Assembly (NCBI RefSeq): GCF_963665245.1
Contig: NZ_OY762267.1
Location: 1,860,001-1,924,000 of the forward strand
Length of the DNA: 64,000 bases
DNA from: an uncultured Paludibaculum sp.
Lineage (GTDB): Bacteria > Acidobacteriota > Terriglobia > Bryobacterales > Bryobacteraceae
Direction of reading: 5' to 3'
Under the pieces are notes generated by a model, which saw only the letters and a program-made list of their open reading frames with translations, did not search any database and was not told the origin of the DNA. The stretch's first letter is position 1; the number at the start of each line of letters is the position of its first letter. Below are positions 53,197 through 61,650 of this stretch, one piece after another. A program made the position numbers and the translations under genes.

Positions 53197-54805
53197 GCGT
53201 GCCGCCCTCCGGACACTTCTCGTATTGCCTGATGGCTCCGGCGGCCAGCAGGCAGTTACGGCGTGCAATGATCACCGAAAGCTTCCCGGAGTCGAGGCTG
53301 GTCTTCACGAGCGTGGTGAAGGCAGTGGGATCGCGGGTGGGGTCGATGACGTGCACATCCTGGATGCCCATGGCGCGGATGACATCTTCGAAGATGAACT
53401 TGCCCGTGCTGGCGTGGTCGAGCGTGCGTCCGGTGCCGGGATGCTCCTGGAGCCCGGTCATCGCCGTGGTGCCGTTGTCCAGGATCAGGACGAGATGGCC
53501 GGTTGGTGGTGGGTTGTACACCATCTCGACCAGGCCCGTAATGCCGCTGTGGACGAACGTGCTGTCACCGATGACACTGACGACGCGGCGGGCCTCGTCG
53601 TCAGGCAGCGTGTGACGGAGACCGAGTCCGACGCCGATGGAGGCGCCCATGCAGACCAGCGTGTCTATGGCGAGGAAGGGCGGCAAGACTCCAAGAGAGT
53701 AGCAACCGATGTCGCCGGAGACGATGCAACCGAGATCGCGGAGCGCGGTAAAGACAGTGCGGTGCGGGCAGCCGTGACACAACTCGGGCGGCTTGCCGGG
53801 AGCAGGCTTTGGCTCCGGCGAGAGGTCGCCCGCCTCCATGCGTCGGACGCGCGCCACGTTCAGTTCTCCGAAACGGAACATCTCCGCACTGGCTTCGACC
53901 GGAATGCCGGCGGAACGGGCGGCGTCCGCGAGGTAGGGGTCTCCCTCCTCGATGACGAGCGTGCGCGCGTGGGATGCCGCAAAGTTCCTCATCACTTCGT
54001 GAGGCAGCGGGTAGGTCATGCCCAGCTTGAGGACGCTGGCTTGTGGCAGCGCCTCGCGTACGTATTGAAACGACACTCCGGAGGTGATGACGCCGAGAGC
54101 GTCACTGCCCGGGACCATGACCAGCGGGCCTTCCCGCTCGTTCCATTCGGCGATCTGTGCCAACTTCGCACGGAGCTTGTGGTGGGCGGGCCGGGCGTAG
54201 GCCGGGATCATCACACGAGCGGGGACGTCGCGCACATAGCCGGCCGGCGGGGCGGGCGGCACGGGATACGCGGGCGTCTCGACGATGGTCTTCGAGTGGC
54301 ACACGCGGGTGGTCATGCGCAGCAGGACAGGGATGCTCCAGCGCTCGGAGACTTCGATGGCCAGCAGTGTGAAGTTGTATGCCTCCTGCGAATCAGCGGG
54401 CTCCAGCATGGGGATGCCGGCCGCCACGGCATAGCGGCGGTTGTCCTGCTCATTCTGGCTGGAGGCCATGCCGGGATCGTCGGCGGAGACGATGACCAGC
54501 GCGCCGCGAACTCCGGTGTAAGCCACCGTGAAGAGCGGGTCGGCCGCGACATTCAGGCCCACGTGTTTCATCGTGACGAGCGCGCGTCCGCCGCCGAAGG
54601 CCACACCGATGCCCACTTCGAGCGCGACTTTTTCGTTGGGCGACCACTGGGCCCGCCCGCCGAGGGAGTGGAGGGACTCCAGGATTTCCGTGGAAGGGGT
54701 GCCGGGATAGCCGGTGCCGAGAGTGAGATGCGCGTTGAAGGCGGCTAGCGCCACCGCTTCATCACCACTGAGGATGCGCCGGAGAGGTGCGGTTGGATGG
54801 TTCAA
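53189..54805 (-). CDS. iorA: Indolepyruvate:ferredoxin oxidoreductase, alpha subunit lacking the ferredoxin tail
   Basis: A 538-residue protein. I start at the TTG at 54805, preceded by GAGG; a TTG at 54823 has no ribosome site. The pyrimidine-binding domain has TGYPGTPSTEI and later SADDPGMASSQNEQDNR. The TPP-binding domain has LCHGCPHRTVF, GDIGCYSLG, VIGDSTFVHSG and the NGTTAMTGLQEHPGTG motif. The protein ends KCPEGGTHE just after the TPP domain. Known IorA proteins carry a further C-terminal domain of about 70 residues with two [4Fe-4S] clusters, which is absent here. Electrons must therefore leave by another route. First gene of the five-gene operon. Confidence 0.92.
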   Translation of the reverse strand: MNHPTAPLRRILSGDEAVALAAFNAHLTLGTGYPGTPSTEILESLHSLGGRAQWSPNEKVALEVGIGVAFGGGRALVTMKHVGLNVAADPLFTVAYTGVRGALVIVSADDPGMASSQNEQDNRRYAVAAGIPMLEPADSQEAYNFTLLAIEVSERWSIPVLLRMTTRVCHSKTIVETPAYPVPPAPPAGYVRDVPARVMIPAYARPAHHKLRAKLAQIAEWNEREGPLVMVPGSDALGVITSGVSFQYVREALPQASVLKLGMTYPLPHEVMRNFAASHARTLVIEEGDPYLADAARSAGIPVEASAEMFRFGELNVARVRRMEAGDLSPEPKPAPGKPPELCHGCPHRTVFTALRDLGCIVSGDIGCYSLGVLPPFLAIDTLVCMGASIGVGLGLRHTLPDDEARRVVSVIGDSTFVHSGITGLVEMVYNPPPTGHLVLILDNGTTAMTGLQEHPGTGRTLDHASTGKFIFEDVIRAMGIQDVHVIDPTRDPTAFTTLVKTSLDSGKLSVIIARRNCLLAAGAIRQYEKCPEGGTHE

Positions 54806-54992
54806 AACGAGCTGGCCTCGCAAGAAGAGGAGTAAAAGAGAAGTTTATGTTAAATATGACGCGGGGAGCAAACGGGCAGGCAAGGTGGTACTGAGGGAGT
54901 CGCCATTGTGGCTGCACCGACCTGTCGCTGTCCGAAGGGCCGCTCACATCCACAGGACGGATTTCCGTCCTGCCTGACCTCATTTCGATACC

Positions 54993-55023
54993 TTGACGGT
55001 CTACAATCGAGGGCGTATTGTAG
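54993..55023 (+). promoter_or_regulatory. Promoter and probable operator of the second PadR gene
   Basis: TTGACG (54993-54998) and TATTGT (55016-55021) are separated by 17 bp. A perfect inverted repeat CTACAAT / ATTGTAG (55001-55007 and 55017-55023, 9-bp centre) covers the -10 box. The predicted transcript start lies only about 7 bases before the PadR ATG. The site fits autorepression by PadR, as at the first PadR locus. Confidence 0.6.
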
Positions 55024-55034
55024 ATAGTCATAGT

Positions 55035-55364
55035 ATGGGAAAGCCAACCGATCTCGTTCAAGGCACGCTCGATCTTCTGATCCTGAAGACCATTTCGCTG
55101 GAGCCCAAGCACGGATGGGCGATCGCCAAGCGGATCCAGGAGATTTCCAGCGACGTACTGCAGGTCCAGCAGGGTTCGCTATATCCGGCGCTGCACCGAT
55201 TGGAACAGCAGGGTTGGATCAAGGGGCACCTGGCGGATACCGAGACAGGGAGGCAAGCCAAGTTCTACTCGCTCACCGGCTCTGGCCGTAAACAACTCAA
55301 GAAGGAGCTGGCGAACTGGGAGCGGCTCTCTTCGGCCGTGAATCTGGTCGCTCATCTGGTCTAA
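55035..55364 (+). CDS. PadR family transcriptional regulator
   Basis: A 109-residue winged-helix protein starting MGKPTDLVQGTLDLLILKTI. The QQGSLYPALHRLEQQGWIKG recognition region and ETGRQAKFYSLTGSGRKQL wing are diagnostic of PadR. The start at 55035 lies immediately after the promoter; no Shine-Dalgarno is present, suggesting leaderless or near-leaderless translation. It is followed after 12 bp by an ADOP permease with AGGAGG, so the two form an operon in the same way as 8817-11745. It is divergent from iorA (start 54805), but control of the ior operon is not evident. Confidence 0.95.
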   Translation: MGKPTDLVQGTLDLLILKTISLEPKHGWAIAKRIQEISSDVLQVQQGSLYPALHRLEQQGWIKGHLADTETGRQAKFYSLTGSGRKQLKKELANWERLSSAVNLVAHLV

Positions 55365-55376
55365 AAGGAGGGTGCG

Positions 55377-58055
55377 ATGCGTTTGCTTCGAAAGCTGGGG
55401 TTGCGCGTTCGGTCGGTTTTGTTCCGGGGACGCGTAGATAGGGAACTGCAAGGCGAGTTGCTTTTCCATCTGGAACAACTCACACAAGAGAATATTGAGG
55501 CAGGAATGAGTCCGGAGGAGGCCCTTGACTCCGCCAGGCGCAGCATGGGCGGCATCGCACAGACCGAAGAGGAGTGTCGCGACACCCGCGGCGTCGGCTT
55601 CCTCATCGATATCGCGCGGGACCTGCGACTCGGCCTGCGAACCCTCGGCCGTGTACCTGTCTTCGTGCTGACGATCGTTGTCACGCTCGGCCTGGGCATC
55701 GGCGCCAACACCGCGATTTTCAGCATCTCCGACGCGCTGCTATTCAAGAGTCTCCCGGTGGCAGAACCGCAGCGGCTGTTCCAGTTGCTGCAGCCGGACG
55801 GACCGGGGCTGCGCGAGTATGGCGAACTCTTCTCTCCCTCGGATTTCCGCGACATGAGAGAGGGTGTCACCCGGTTTGCCCAGCTTGGCGCCGCCACCCA
55901 GGTTAGGGAGGTCCCTGCAACATTGGAGGGGACCGCGGAGGAACCGGTCCGGCGCGGAATCATATCCGGCAATCTGTTCCGGGTGATAGGCATTGGGTCC
56001 ACTATAGGGCGGACGATCACCGACGCCGACGTACGCGCAACAGGTGGTCATCCGATCGCTGTTATCAGCCACGCATTCTGGAAGCGGCGGTTCAACGCGG
56101 ATAGCCGCGTTCTTGGCCGCACCATTCGGATCGGCGGCGGCCTTTTCGAAATCATTGGCGTGGCCCAACCTGGGTTCTGGGGCATCGACGTCGGAACGAT
56201 GACCGATGTGTGGACGCCTCTGACTGCCGAGCCGCAGCAGGGAGCGTCCTTGCGGTTGATCGGGCGGCTGAGCCCCGGCGCCAGCCTCGAGCAGGCCGCG
56301 GCTCCAATGCAAGTGATCTACCACCGGCACATGGCTGAGATGGTGGGACACGCGCCGCCGGGTACAAGCCGAGGGTTGATCGACCATATTCTGGGTTTGA
56401 AAATTCAGGCAGTCCCGGCGGCCAGGGGCATCTCGGAGCTGCGAACAACCTACCGCAAGCCACTTCTGGTTGTGTTTGGGCTGGTCGGGCTCGTCCTGCT
56501 GGCCGCCTGCATTACGGTGACGACCCTCATGGAAGCACGCCACAGCGTCCGGGCGCGGGAGATGGCCGTGCGGACGTCTCTCGGCGCAAGTCGATGGCGG
56601 TTGATGCGGCAACTTCTTTGCGAGGGCTTGTTAGTCGTAAGCGCCGCTGGGACCGCCGGTTTAAGCCTCGCCCACTGGACGACGCCTCTGATCGTGAAGT
56701 TGCTGGCGCCATCTCAGGTGCCGGTGCAACTGCCGACTGTGGTCGACGGTCGCGTTCTGGCGTTCACCACGTGCATCTCGGCCCTCACATTACTCGTGTT
56801 CGGGCTTGTCCCAGCCTGGCGCTCGTCCAAAGTGGACATCGCCGCCTCGTTGAAGGCAGGCGCCGGACGAATGAGCGTCGTGCGTCGGAGTCGCACCAGC
56901 GCTTTGATCGCGTCTCAGGCGGCTATGTCGCTGGTCCTGGTGATGGGCGCGACGGTGTTCGTGCGCACCCTCGTCAATCTGTCCAATGTCGATGCGGGGC
57001 TGGACCGGAAGAACGTGATCGTGGCGAATGTCCAGTTTCGCGGGCCGGATCGTGGCGCGCGGCTGGCCCTCGCCTGGGAGGATCTGCGGCGGCGCGTCTC
57101 GGAGATCCCTGGCATCGAAGCGGCGAGCCTCTCCTCCGGAAGTGCGTTCGATGGGGCCTTTGGGAACGGCATGATCCGACTCCCCAGCCAGCCGGCCGGG
57201 ACGAGAAACGGGTGTTTGTTCTTTCACGCTTCCACGGGATTCTTCCGCACGTCGGGAATGGCGCTCTTGGAGGGCCGCGACTTCGAGCCGCGCGATTTTG
57301 AAGCGGCGGCCCCGCCTGTGGCCATCCTGAGTGAATCCGCCGTTCGGCGTTTCTTTCCGGAGACCAACCCCATCGGACGCGTCTTCAGCAACTTCGAGGA
57401 CAATCCGCCGCGCTGGGTCACGGTCATCGGAGTAGCCGGGGACACGCGTTTCGAGAGCCTCAGGAACCCACCCCCAGTCGCGGCCTACCTGCCGTATACA
57501 TGGCCTCGTCCGGCGTCCGCGATGGCATTGGTGTTGGGTACCCACCTTGATGCCGCCTCGCTGGCGGCTTCACTACGTGACGCGGCCAAGTCCTCGAATG
57601 CCGGGTTCGTGCTTCGACAGACGACGAGCCAAAGCGAGTTGATCGATAGGACGCTGATGCGCGAGCGGCAGATGGCGATGGTGGCCAGCTTCTTCGGCGT
57701 GCTGGCGTTGATGATGGCCGCTGTCGGGCTCTACGGAACGGTAAGCTACACGACGGAGCAGCGAACCCGGGAGATTGGGATCCGCATGGCACTCGGCGCG
57801 GCCCCAAGCACAGTTGCGGGCATGATCCTGCACGAATCGGGAATGGCGGTCGCCATTGGGGCTGTCGTGGGCCTGGCCATCGGGCAGGGATTGGGCAAGC
57901 TCGTCACCGCCCTGCTCTTCGGCGCGCAACCGTACGATCCGGTGACCATCGCGGTTTCCCTCTCGGTCCTGCTGGCCGTTACTCTCGGCGCAGCCTCTGT
58001 TCCGGCCCTCCGAACGGCCAGAGTGGACCCCACCACCGCGCTACGCCAGGAATAG
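55377..58055 (+). CDS. ADOP-type MacB/FtsX-like ABC permease
   Basis: An 892-residue permease with AGGAGG before its ATG. It has the soluble ADOP prefix (RKLGLRVRSVLFRGRVDRELQ..., about 85 residues), an N-terminal helix (VFVLTIVVTLGLGIGANTA), a large outer domain, three helices near LVGLVLLAACITVTTLME, then the second outer domain and C-terminal helices near VGLYGTVSYTTEQRTREIGI. Architecture equals the first ADOP permease. It is probably one half of a two-polypeptide exporter whose ATPase is encoded elsewhere. Co-transcribed with PadR. Confidence 0.93.
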   Translation: MRLLRKLGLRVRSVLFRGRVDRELQGELLFHLEQLTQENIEAGMSPEEALDSARRSMGGIAQTEEECRDTRGVGFLIDIARDLRLGLRTLGRVPVFVLTIVVTLGLGIGANTAIFSISDALLFKSLPVAEPQRLFQLLQPDGPGLREYGELFSPSDFRDMREGVTRFAQLGAATQVREVPATLEGTAEEPVRRGIISGNLFRVIGIGSTIGRTITDADVRATGGHPIAVISHAFWKRRFNADSRVLGRTIRIGGGLFEIIGVAQPGFWGIDVGTMTDVWTPLTAEPQQGASLRLIGRLSPGASLEQAAAPMQVIYHRHMAEMVGHAPPGTSRGLIDHILGLKIQAVPAARGISELRTTYRKPLLVVFGLVGLVLLAACITVTTLMEARHSVRAREMAVRTSLGASRWRLMRQLLCEGLLVVSAAGTAGLSLAHWTTPLIVKLLAPSQVPVQLPTVVDGRVLAFTTCISALTLLVFGLVPAWRSSKVDIAASLKAGAGRMSVVRRSRTSALIASQAAMSLVLVMGATVFVRTLVNLSNVDAGLDRKNVIVANVQFRGPDRGARLALAWEDLRRRVSEIPGIEAASLSSGSAFDGAFGNGMIRLPSQPAGTRNGCLFFHASTGFFRTSGMALLEGRDFEPRDFEAAAPPVAILSESAVRRFFPETNPIGRVFSNFEDNPPRWVTVIGVAGDTRFESLRNPPPVAAYLPYTWPRPASAMALVLGTHLDAASLAASLRDAAKSSNAGFVLRQTTSQSELIDRTLMRERQMAMVASFFGVLALMMAAVGLYGTVSYTTEQRTREIGIRMALGAAPSTVAGMILHESGMAVAIGAVVGLAIGQGLGKLVTALLFGAQPYDPVTIAVSLSVLLAVTLGAASVPALRTARVDPTTALRQE

Positions 58056-58240
58056 CGCGAGCGGGGCGCATTGTGTAAGGACCTGTGCCCCTCCCCGGGT
58101 GATTGAGATTGCTGGCTCGCTCTATGGCGGATATATCGGCCTGATTAGCCTCGTGCGCGCATGATATGCTCAAGCCGTCATGATTCTTGCCCCCGCATTC
58201 CGGCACGGCAGGTCTTGTCTTCATAAGGACGGTATTCACT

Positions 58241-58741
58241 ATGAGCAGCACTACTGAGAACCTGAAGGAAGCGTTCGCCGGAGAGAGCCAAGCGAACCAA
58301 AAGTACCGAGCATTTGCCAAGCGGGCGGAAACGGACGGGTTCCCGAACGTCGCACGGTTGTTCCGGACCGCCGCCGAAGCGGAGCGCATTCACGCCGAAG
58401 GACACCTGAAGAGCCTGGACGGTGTGCGCACGACCAAAGACAACTTGCAGGAGGCCATTGACGGCGAGACTTACGAGTTCACCACGATGTACCCTCCGAT
58501 GTTGGCTGAGGCGCAAAAGGAGAACCACCGGGCCCGGATCATGTTTGGCTTCGCCGTAAAGGCCGAGGCTGTTCATGCCGCGCTGTACAAACTCGCGTTG
58601 GAGGCCGTGGCGGAGGGGAAGGATCTGACGGAGCTGAGCTTCTATCTCTGCCCTGTGTGCGGTCATATCGAGTTCGGGAAGCCGCCAGAGTCCTGCCCCA
58701 TCTGTGGTGCGAAAGCCGAGCGGTTCAGCCAGGTTGCTTAG
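58241..58741 (+). CDS. Rubrerythrin
   Basis: A 166-residue protein from the ATG at 58241 (AAGGACGG upstream). The N-terminal four-helix domain binds a di-iron centre through ESQAN, the E-x-x-H pair in AEAERIHAEGH, ETYEF, and the matching AEAVHAALY. The C-terminal rubredoxin-like module has CPVCG and CPICG, 14 residues apart. Rubrerythrins reduce hydrogen peroxide with electrons from a rubredoxin or NADH system, protecting anaerobic or microaerobic enzymes. That would fit an oxygen-sensitive oxidoreductase such as IorAB nearby. Its stop codon lies inside the first unit of a downstream repeat. Confidence 0.95.
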   Translation: MSSTTENLKEAFAGESQANQKYRAFAKRAETDGFPNVARLFRTAAEAERIHAEGHLKSLDGVRTTKDNLQEAIDGETYEFTTMYPPMLAEAQKENHRARIMFGFAVKAEAVHAALYKLALEAVAEGKDLTELSFYLCPVCGHIEFGKPPESCPICGAKAERFSQVA

Positions 58742-59040
58742 TGGGTGGTTTCCGAAGTTCGCACACGTATGGGCGGGAAGCTGTCAGCGATCAGCGCTCA
58801 GCAGTCAGCCCGCGCCGGTGCAGCTGACGGCTAAGAGCTGATCGCTGACGGCTACGTCGCAAATACGTCACGGTAATTCCGAACGTGAGTGCTTAGTGCG
58901 TGGTTTCCGAAGTTCTCGCACGTATCGGTGGTAGCTCTCAGCGATCAGCAATCAGCCCGCCCCGGTGTAGCTGACGGCTAAGAGCTGGTCGCTGACGGCT
59001 ACGTCGCAAATACGTCACGGTAATTCCGAACGTGAGTACT
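58736..59040. repeat. Two tandem copies of an approximately 150-bp palindromic element
   Basis: Copy 1 spans 58736-58890 and copy 2 58891-59040, both starting GCTTAGTG. Each contains a long inverted repeat; in copy 1, AGCTGTCAGCGATCAGC (58779-58795) pairs with GCTGATCGCTGACGGCT (58837-58853) with one mismatch, and further paired bases lie inside. The element could form a cruciform or a stable RNA stem and looks like a non-coding MITE/REP-type sequence. The rubrerythrin stop codon is part of copy 1. No coding capacity is seen. Confidence 0.75.
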
Positions 59041-59268
59041 TGGCCGGTTCTGAGGCGGCCGATGCAAGGTGGGCCATCGCCCGGGCTCCATCGGGGCCAT
59101 TGCTCATCTTGCGCGACCAAGCACCGGTGACACTCGGGTCAACACGCTTGCCGTGCCTCGAGGCCATGGGAGGGCGGCAGGCGTGAAGGTGTTTCTGTAT
59201 GATCGCAGGAGATGGACAATGAAGGTCGCGAGTGGAGTGTGTGCATTCGGCACAGTAATTGGCGTCAA

Positions 59269-60522
59269 ATGCGATCGATTCCGACGCTCCTGACTTTTGT
59301 GTTAGCGCTCTACTGGAATACCTACCTCGGAGGCGAACAATCCGCACCGCCTCTAACTGCAGTGCGACAGCGACTGACTACAGACCTTGCCAAACTGCCT
59401 AATCATGTTTGCACCGCGACTTTCGAACAATCTCAGCCCGCCCAAGATGCTACCGGACAAACTTACTGCACAGGACAACCCGATCCGGAGAGCCCCGATA
59501 TCGAGGTGACAAGTCGAGTCCGAGTCTCTGTTGGCTTCGTAGGCGGAAAGCGGATCTTCGGCTGGCCGACCGGAGAAAGCCTCTCCCAGGAAGACCTACG
59601 CGTGCTGGTGCCGGGCCTGGCGCACGACGGCGACATGGTGTCACTGGCCATCCTGCTGCTCGCTTCAAACCCAGTGATGGCTGAGGCCGGCGCGCAGGAT
59701 CGGTGCGGCCGGCCGGCGTTGCGGTATGACTTCAGTGTGCCGGCCGAGAAGAGTGCGTGGGTTCTCCGCCTCGGTTCCGACAATATCGTGATTGGTTACC
59801 ACGGCACGTTGTGGATCGACAGATCTTCGATGGATCCCGTGGAGCTTGTAATGATTGCCGACCACCTTCCGGCGTCGTTTGAGGGTGCCAGCATAATTAG
59901 ACAATTGAACTACTCGCGGGCGACCATTGGCTCAAACAGGATTCTCCTTCCTGAACGCGCCACCGTCGTGACCACTGATGCCGACGGAAATAGAACCAAG
60001 AGCGTCGTTCGCTTTGACGAGTGCCAGGAGTACAGGGCCGAGTCGGTCATTCATTTTGAGCCACAAGACCCGGATGTAGTAAGCAGCGCTCGCGAAATTA
60101 CGCGCGCAGATCCCGCCGTCGTGCTGCCCGAACGATTCAAGGCTGAACTGCTGCTGCAATCGGCAGTTGATTCGAACACGGCGGCGGTTGGTGATCCGGT
60201 ACGGGCGCGCCTGAAAAGAGATATCAAGTTCAAGGGAAAGACTATTGTCCCAAAAGGCACTCTTTTCATGGGCAGAATCACCAGGATGGAACTCCATACG
60301 GGCCACAGGCTGCTCGATATCGCGCTCCTATATATCGAGATCGGTGGCCGCCGGCTCGACATAGCCACCGGCCGCAGGAATCTACTGGACCTGAGGTACC
60401 CTGGCCGGATACTTCCGGGGCCTGTCAGCGCGGAGGGTCCCCGTATCTTCTTCCCTCGCGAACATGAACTGGTCTTTGTCAGTACCGCGGAAGTGGCCAG
60501 CCAGGAGGCGCCCCGAAGGTAG
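59269..60522 (+). CDS. Secreted protein of unknown function
   Basis: A 417-residue protein starting MRSIPTLLTFVLALYW, with a signal peptide. An in-frame ATG at 59212 has AGGAG only one base away, too close to serve it, so 59269 is preferred although it has no ribosome site. The body is beta-rich. It has a cysteine pair (NHVCTATF, TYCTGQ) and, at about residues 305-365, FKAELLLQSAVDSNTAAVGD followed by IVPKGTLFMGRI, a segment that resembles the TrbI/VirB10-type beta domains of secreted acidobacterial proteins. No enzyme motif is seen. Confidence 0.7.
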   Translation: MRSIPTLLTFVLALYWNTYLGGEQSAPPLTAVRQRLTTDLAKLPNHVCTATFEQSQPAQDATGQTYCTGQPDPESPDIEVTSRVRVSVGFVGGKRIFGWPTGESLSQEDLRVLVPGLAHDGDMVSLAILLLASNPVMAEAGAQDRCGRPALRYDFSVPAEKSAWVLRLGSDNIVIGYHGTLWIDRSSMDPVELVMIADHLPASFEGASIIRQLNYSRATIGSNRILLPERATVVTTDADGNRTKSVVRFDECQEYRAESVIHFEPQDPDVVSSAREITRADPAVVLPERFKAELLLQSAVDSNTAAVGDPVRARLKRDIKFKGKTIVPKGTLFMGRITRMELHTGHRLLDIALLYIEIGGRRLDIATGRRNLLDLRYPGRILPGPVSAEGPRIFFPREHELVFVSTAEVASQEAPRR

Positions 60523-60568
60523 CCGCATGACGTCCGGGATTCCTGTCTCGAATCCCACCCGACCTCTC

Positions 60569-61312
60569 CTACTTTTCGGGAAGGCGGATGGAAGTGAGGC
60601 CAGCGTTCAGCTCTGTACAGCCTTTGGATCGAACCATCTCAGGGGCAATGGCGTTGGCCAGCCGCATCAATCCGTTGAACTGGGTTCGGAGGGTCCCGTG
60701 ATGCGGGCGGGAGCTTCTCCTGCGTTCCCGGGTGTAGGATTTCCTGAACTCGGCAAAGAGGCGGCCTTCCGGGCCGGCTCCGAAAAGGGTGCCGAAGCAT
60801 TTGGCCGCCTCCCGATCCGTCAGGGTGCCGCAGAGGTCCGCCACGTCCTGGGCGATGGCGCGCACCCTATCGGTGAGTGGGGTCTGGGGTTCGAGAAGCT
60901 GGGAGAGAACTTCCTTGGGGCAGACGCCTCGATCACAACAGGCGGCCCGCGATGGAGGCTCCTCGGAAGAGAGCCCAAGCACTGCACTGGCTCGAATCAG
61001 GTGGTTGGGCCTGAAGATCTCGGGTGACCAACGAGTGCCGGGATTGAACTCCATCTCGAGGTAGTATCCGGCCACTGGGTCCCGGGAGGATCCGGTCACT
61101 ACCCCACCAAACTCGTGCTTCCCGTGGCTGTCCGCGCAGACCATACGCAAGGGAAGCTTGGTCTCGATGGGCTCCTCCACGTTCACATAGGCGCCCGAGG
61201 CGTTGATTTCTTCCAGGTTCCCGTCCACTTCCCGGTCTCCGCCGCCGGATGCCGGCAGTTGAATGGAGACGAGATTGGAACAAAGGTATCGATCGGCTGG
61301 TTCGGTGTTCAT
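60569..61312 (-). CDS. PilZ-like domain protein
   Basis: A 247-residue protein from the ATG at 61312 (a TTG six codons upstream is possible). Residues 8-110 have a PilZ-like pattern: DRYLCSNLVSIQLP, EINASGAYVNVEEPIETKLP and the GYYLEMEFNPGTRWSPEIFRP strand. The RxxxR part of the c-di-GMP motif is not clearly kept, so binding is doubtful. The C-terminal half is helical, with three cysteines (ACCDRGVC). Soluble, no signal peptide. A role in surface or motility regulation is only a family-level guess. Confidence 0.6.
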   Translation of the reverse strand: MNTEPADRYLCSNLVSIQLPASGGGDREVDGNLEEINASGAYVNVEEPIETKLPLRMVCADSHGKHEFGGVVTGSSRDPVAGYYLEMEFNPGTRWSPEIFRPNHLIRASAVLGLSSEEPPSRAACCDRGVCPKEVLSQLLEPQTPLTDRVRAIAQDVADLCGTLTDREAAKCFGTLFGAGPEGRLFAEFRKSYTRERRRSSRPHHGTLRTQFNGLMRLANAIAPEMVRSKGCTELNAGLTSIRLPEK

Positions 61313-61330
61313 GTACTGCTCTAGCTCCAA

Positions 61331-61650
61331 CTCGACGAGGAATGAAGACTCACCGGCGGCAAACTTCAGAGGTTTGCCACTAAGCTAGAGATCGGCCGTT
61401 ACGGCAAAAACCTTAGGCACCTCAGAAGCCCACCCGGACCGTGAGCGGCGCCAGCCGGACACAACGGCGTCGATAGAGGGGTTGGAGGAGTGGGCCGTAG
61501 CCGCTTGTAAGTGGAGAGGTGGAGATGCCAGCAGTCTTGACAAGGTGACAGAGGAAGACCGGGATGGAATCCGTAAGTAGCTGCCTACCAGTGACGTAAT
61601 TGAACTGAGTAGAGATCGGTCCAACCGGGCTCGATCTCTACCATGAAGAG
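61331..61650. other. Intergenic stretch with one inverted repeat
   Basis: No gene recognised. AGAGATCG (61611-61618) pairs perfectly with CGATCTCT (61632-61639) just after the stop of the PEP-CTERM gene on the minus strand. No T-run follows, so it is at most a weak terminator. Confidence 0.4.

Noticed and set aside
54805..55035. Control of the ior operon by the divergent PadR
   Set aside because: The inverted repeat sits on the PadR promoter about 200 bp from iorA; no second dyad or clear iorA promoter is visible, so there is no direct support.
59219..59293. Short frame starting MKVASGVCAFGT, which has a better-spaced AGGAG than the secreted gene downstream
   Set aside because: It stops after 24 codons and has no recognisable features. 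It could be a leader peptide for the 59269 gene but nothing supports this beyond the ribosome site.
61385..61624. 79-codon minus-strand frame, first suspected to be an intron-encoded protein fragment
   Set aside because: No reverse-transcriptase or maturase motif can be found and no intron domain structure is visible around it.
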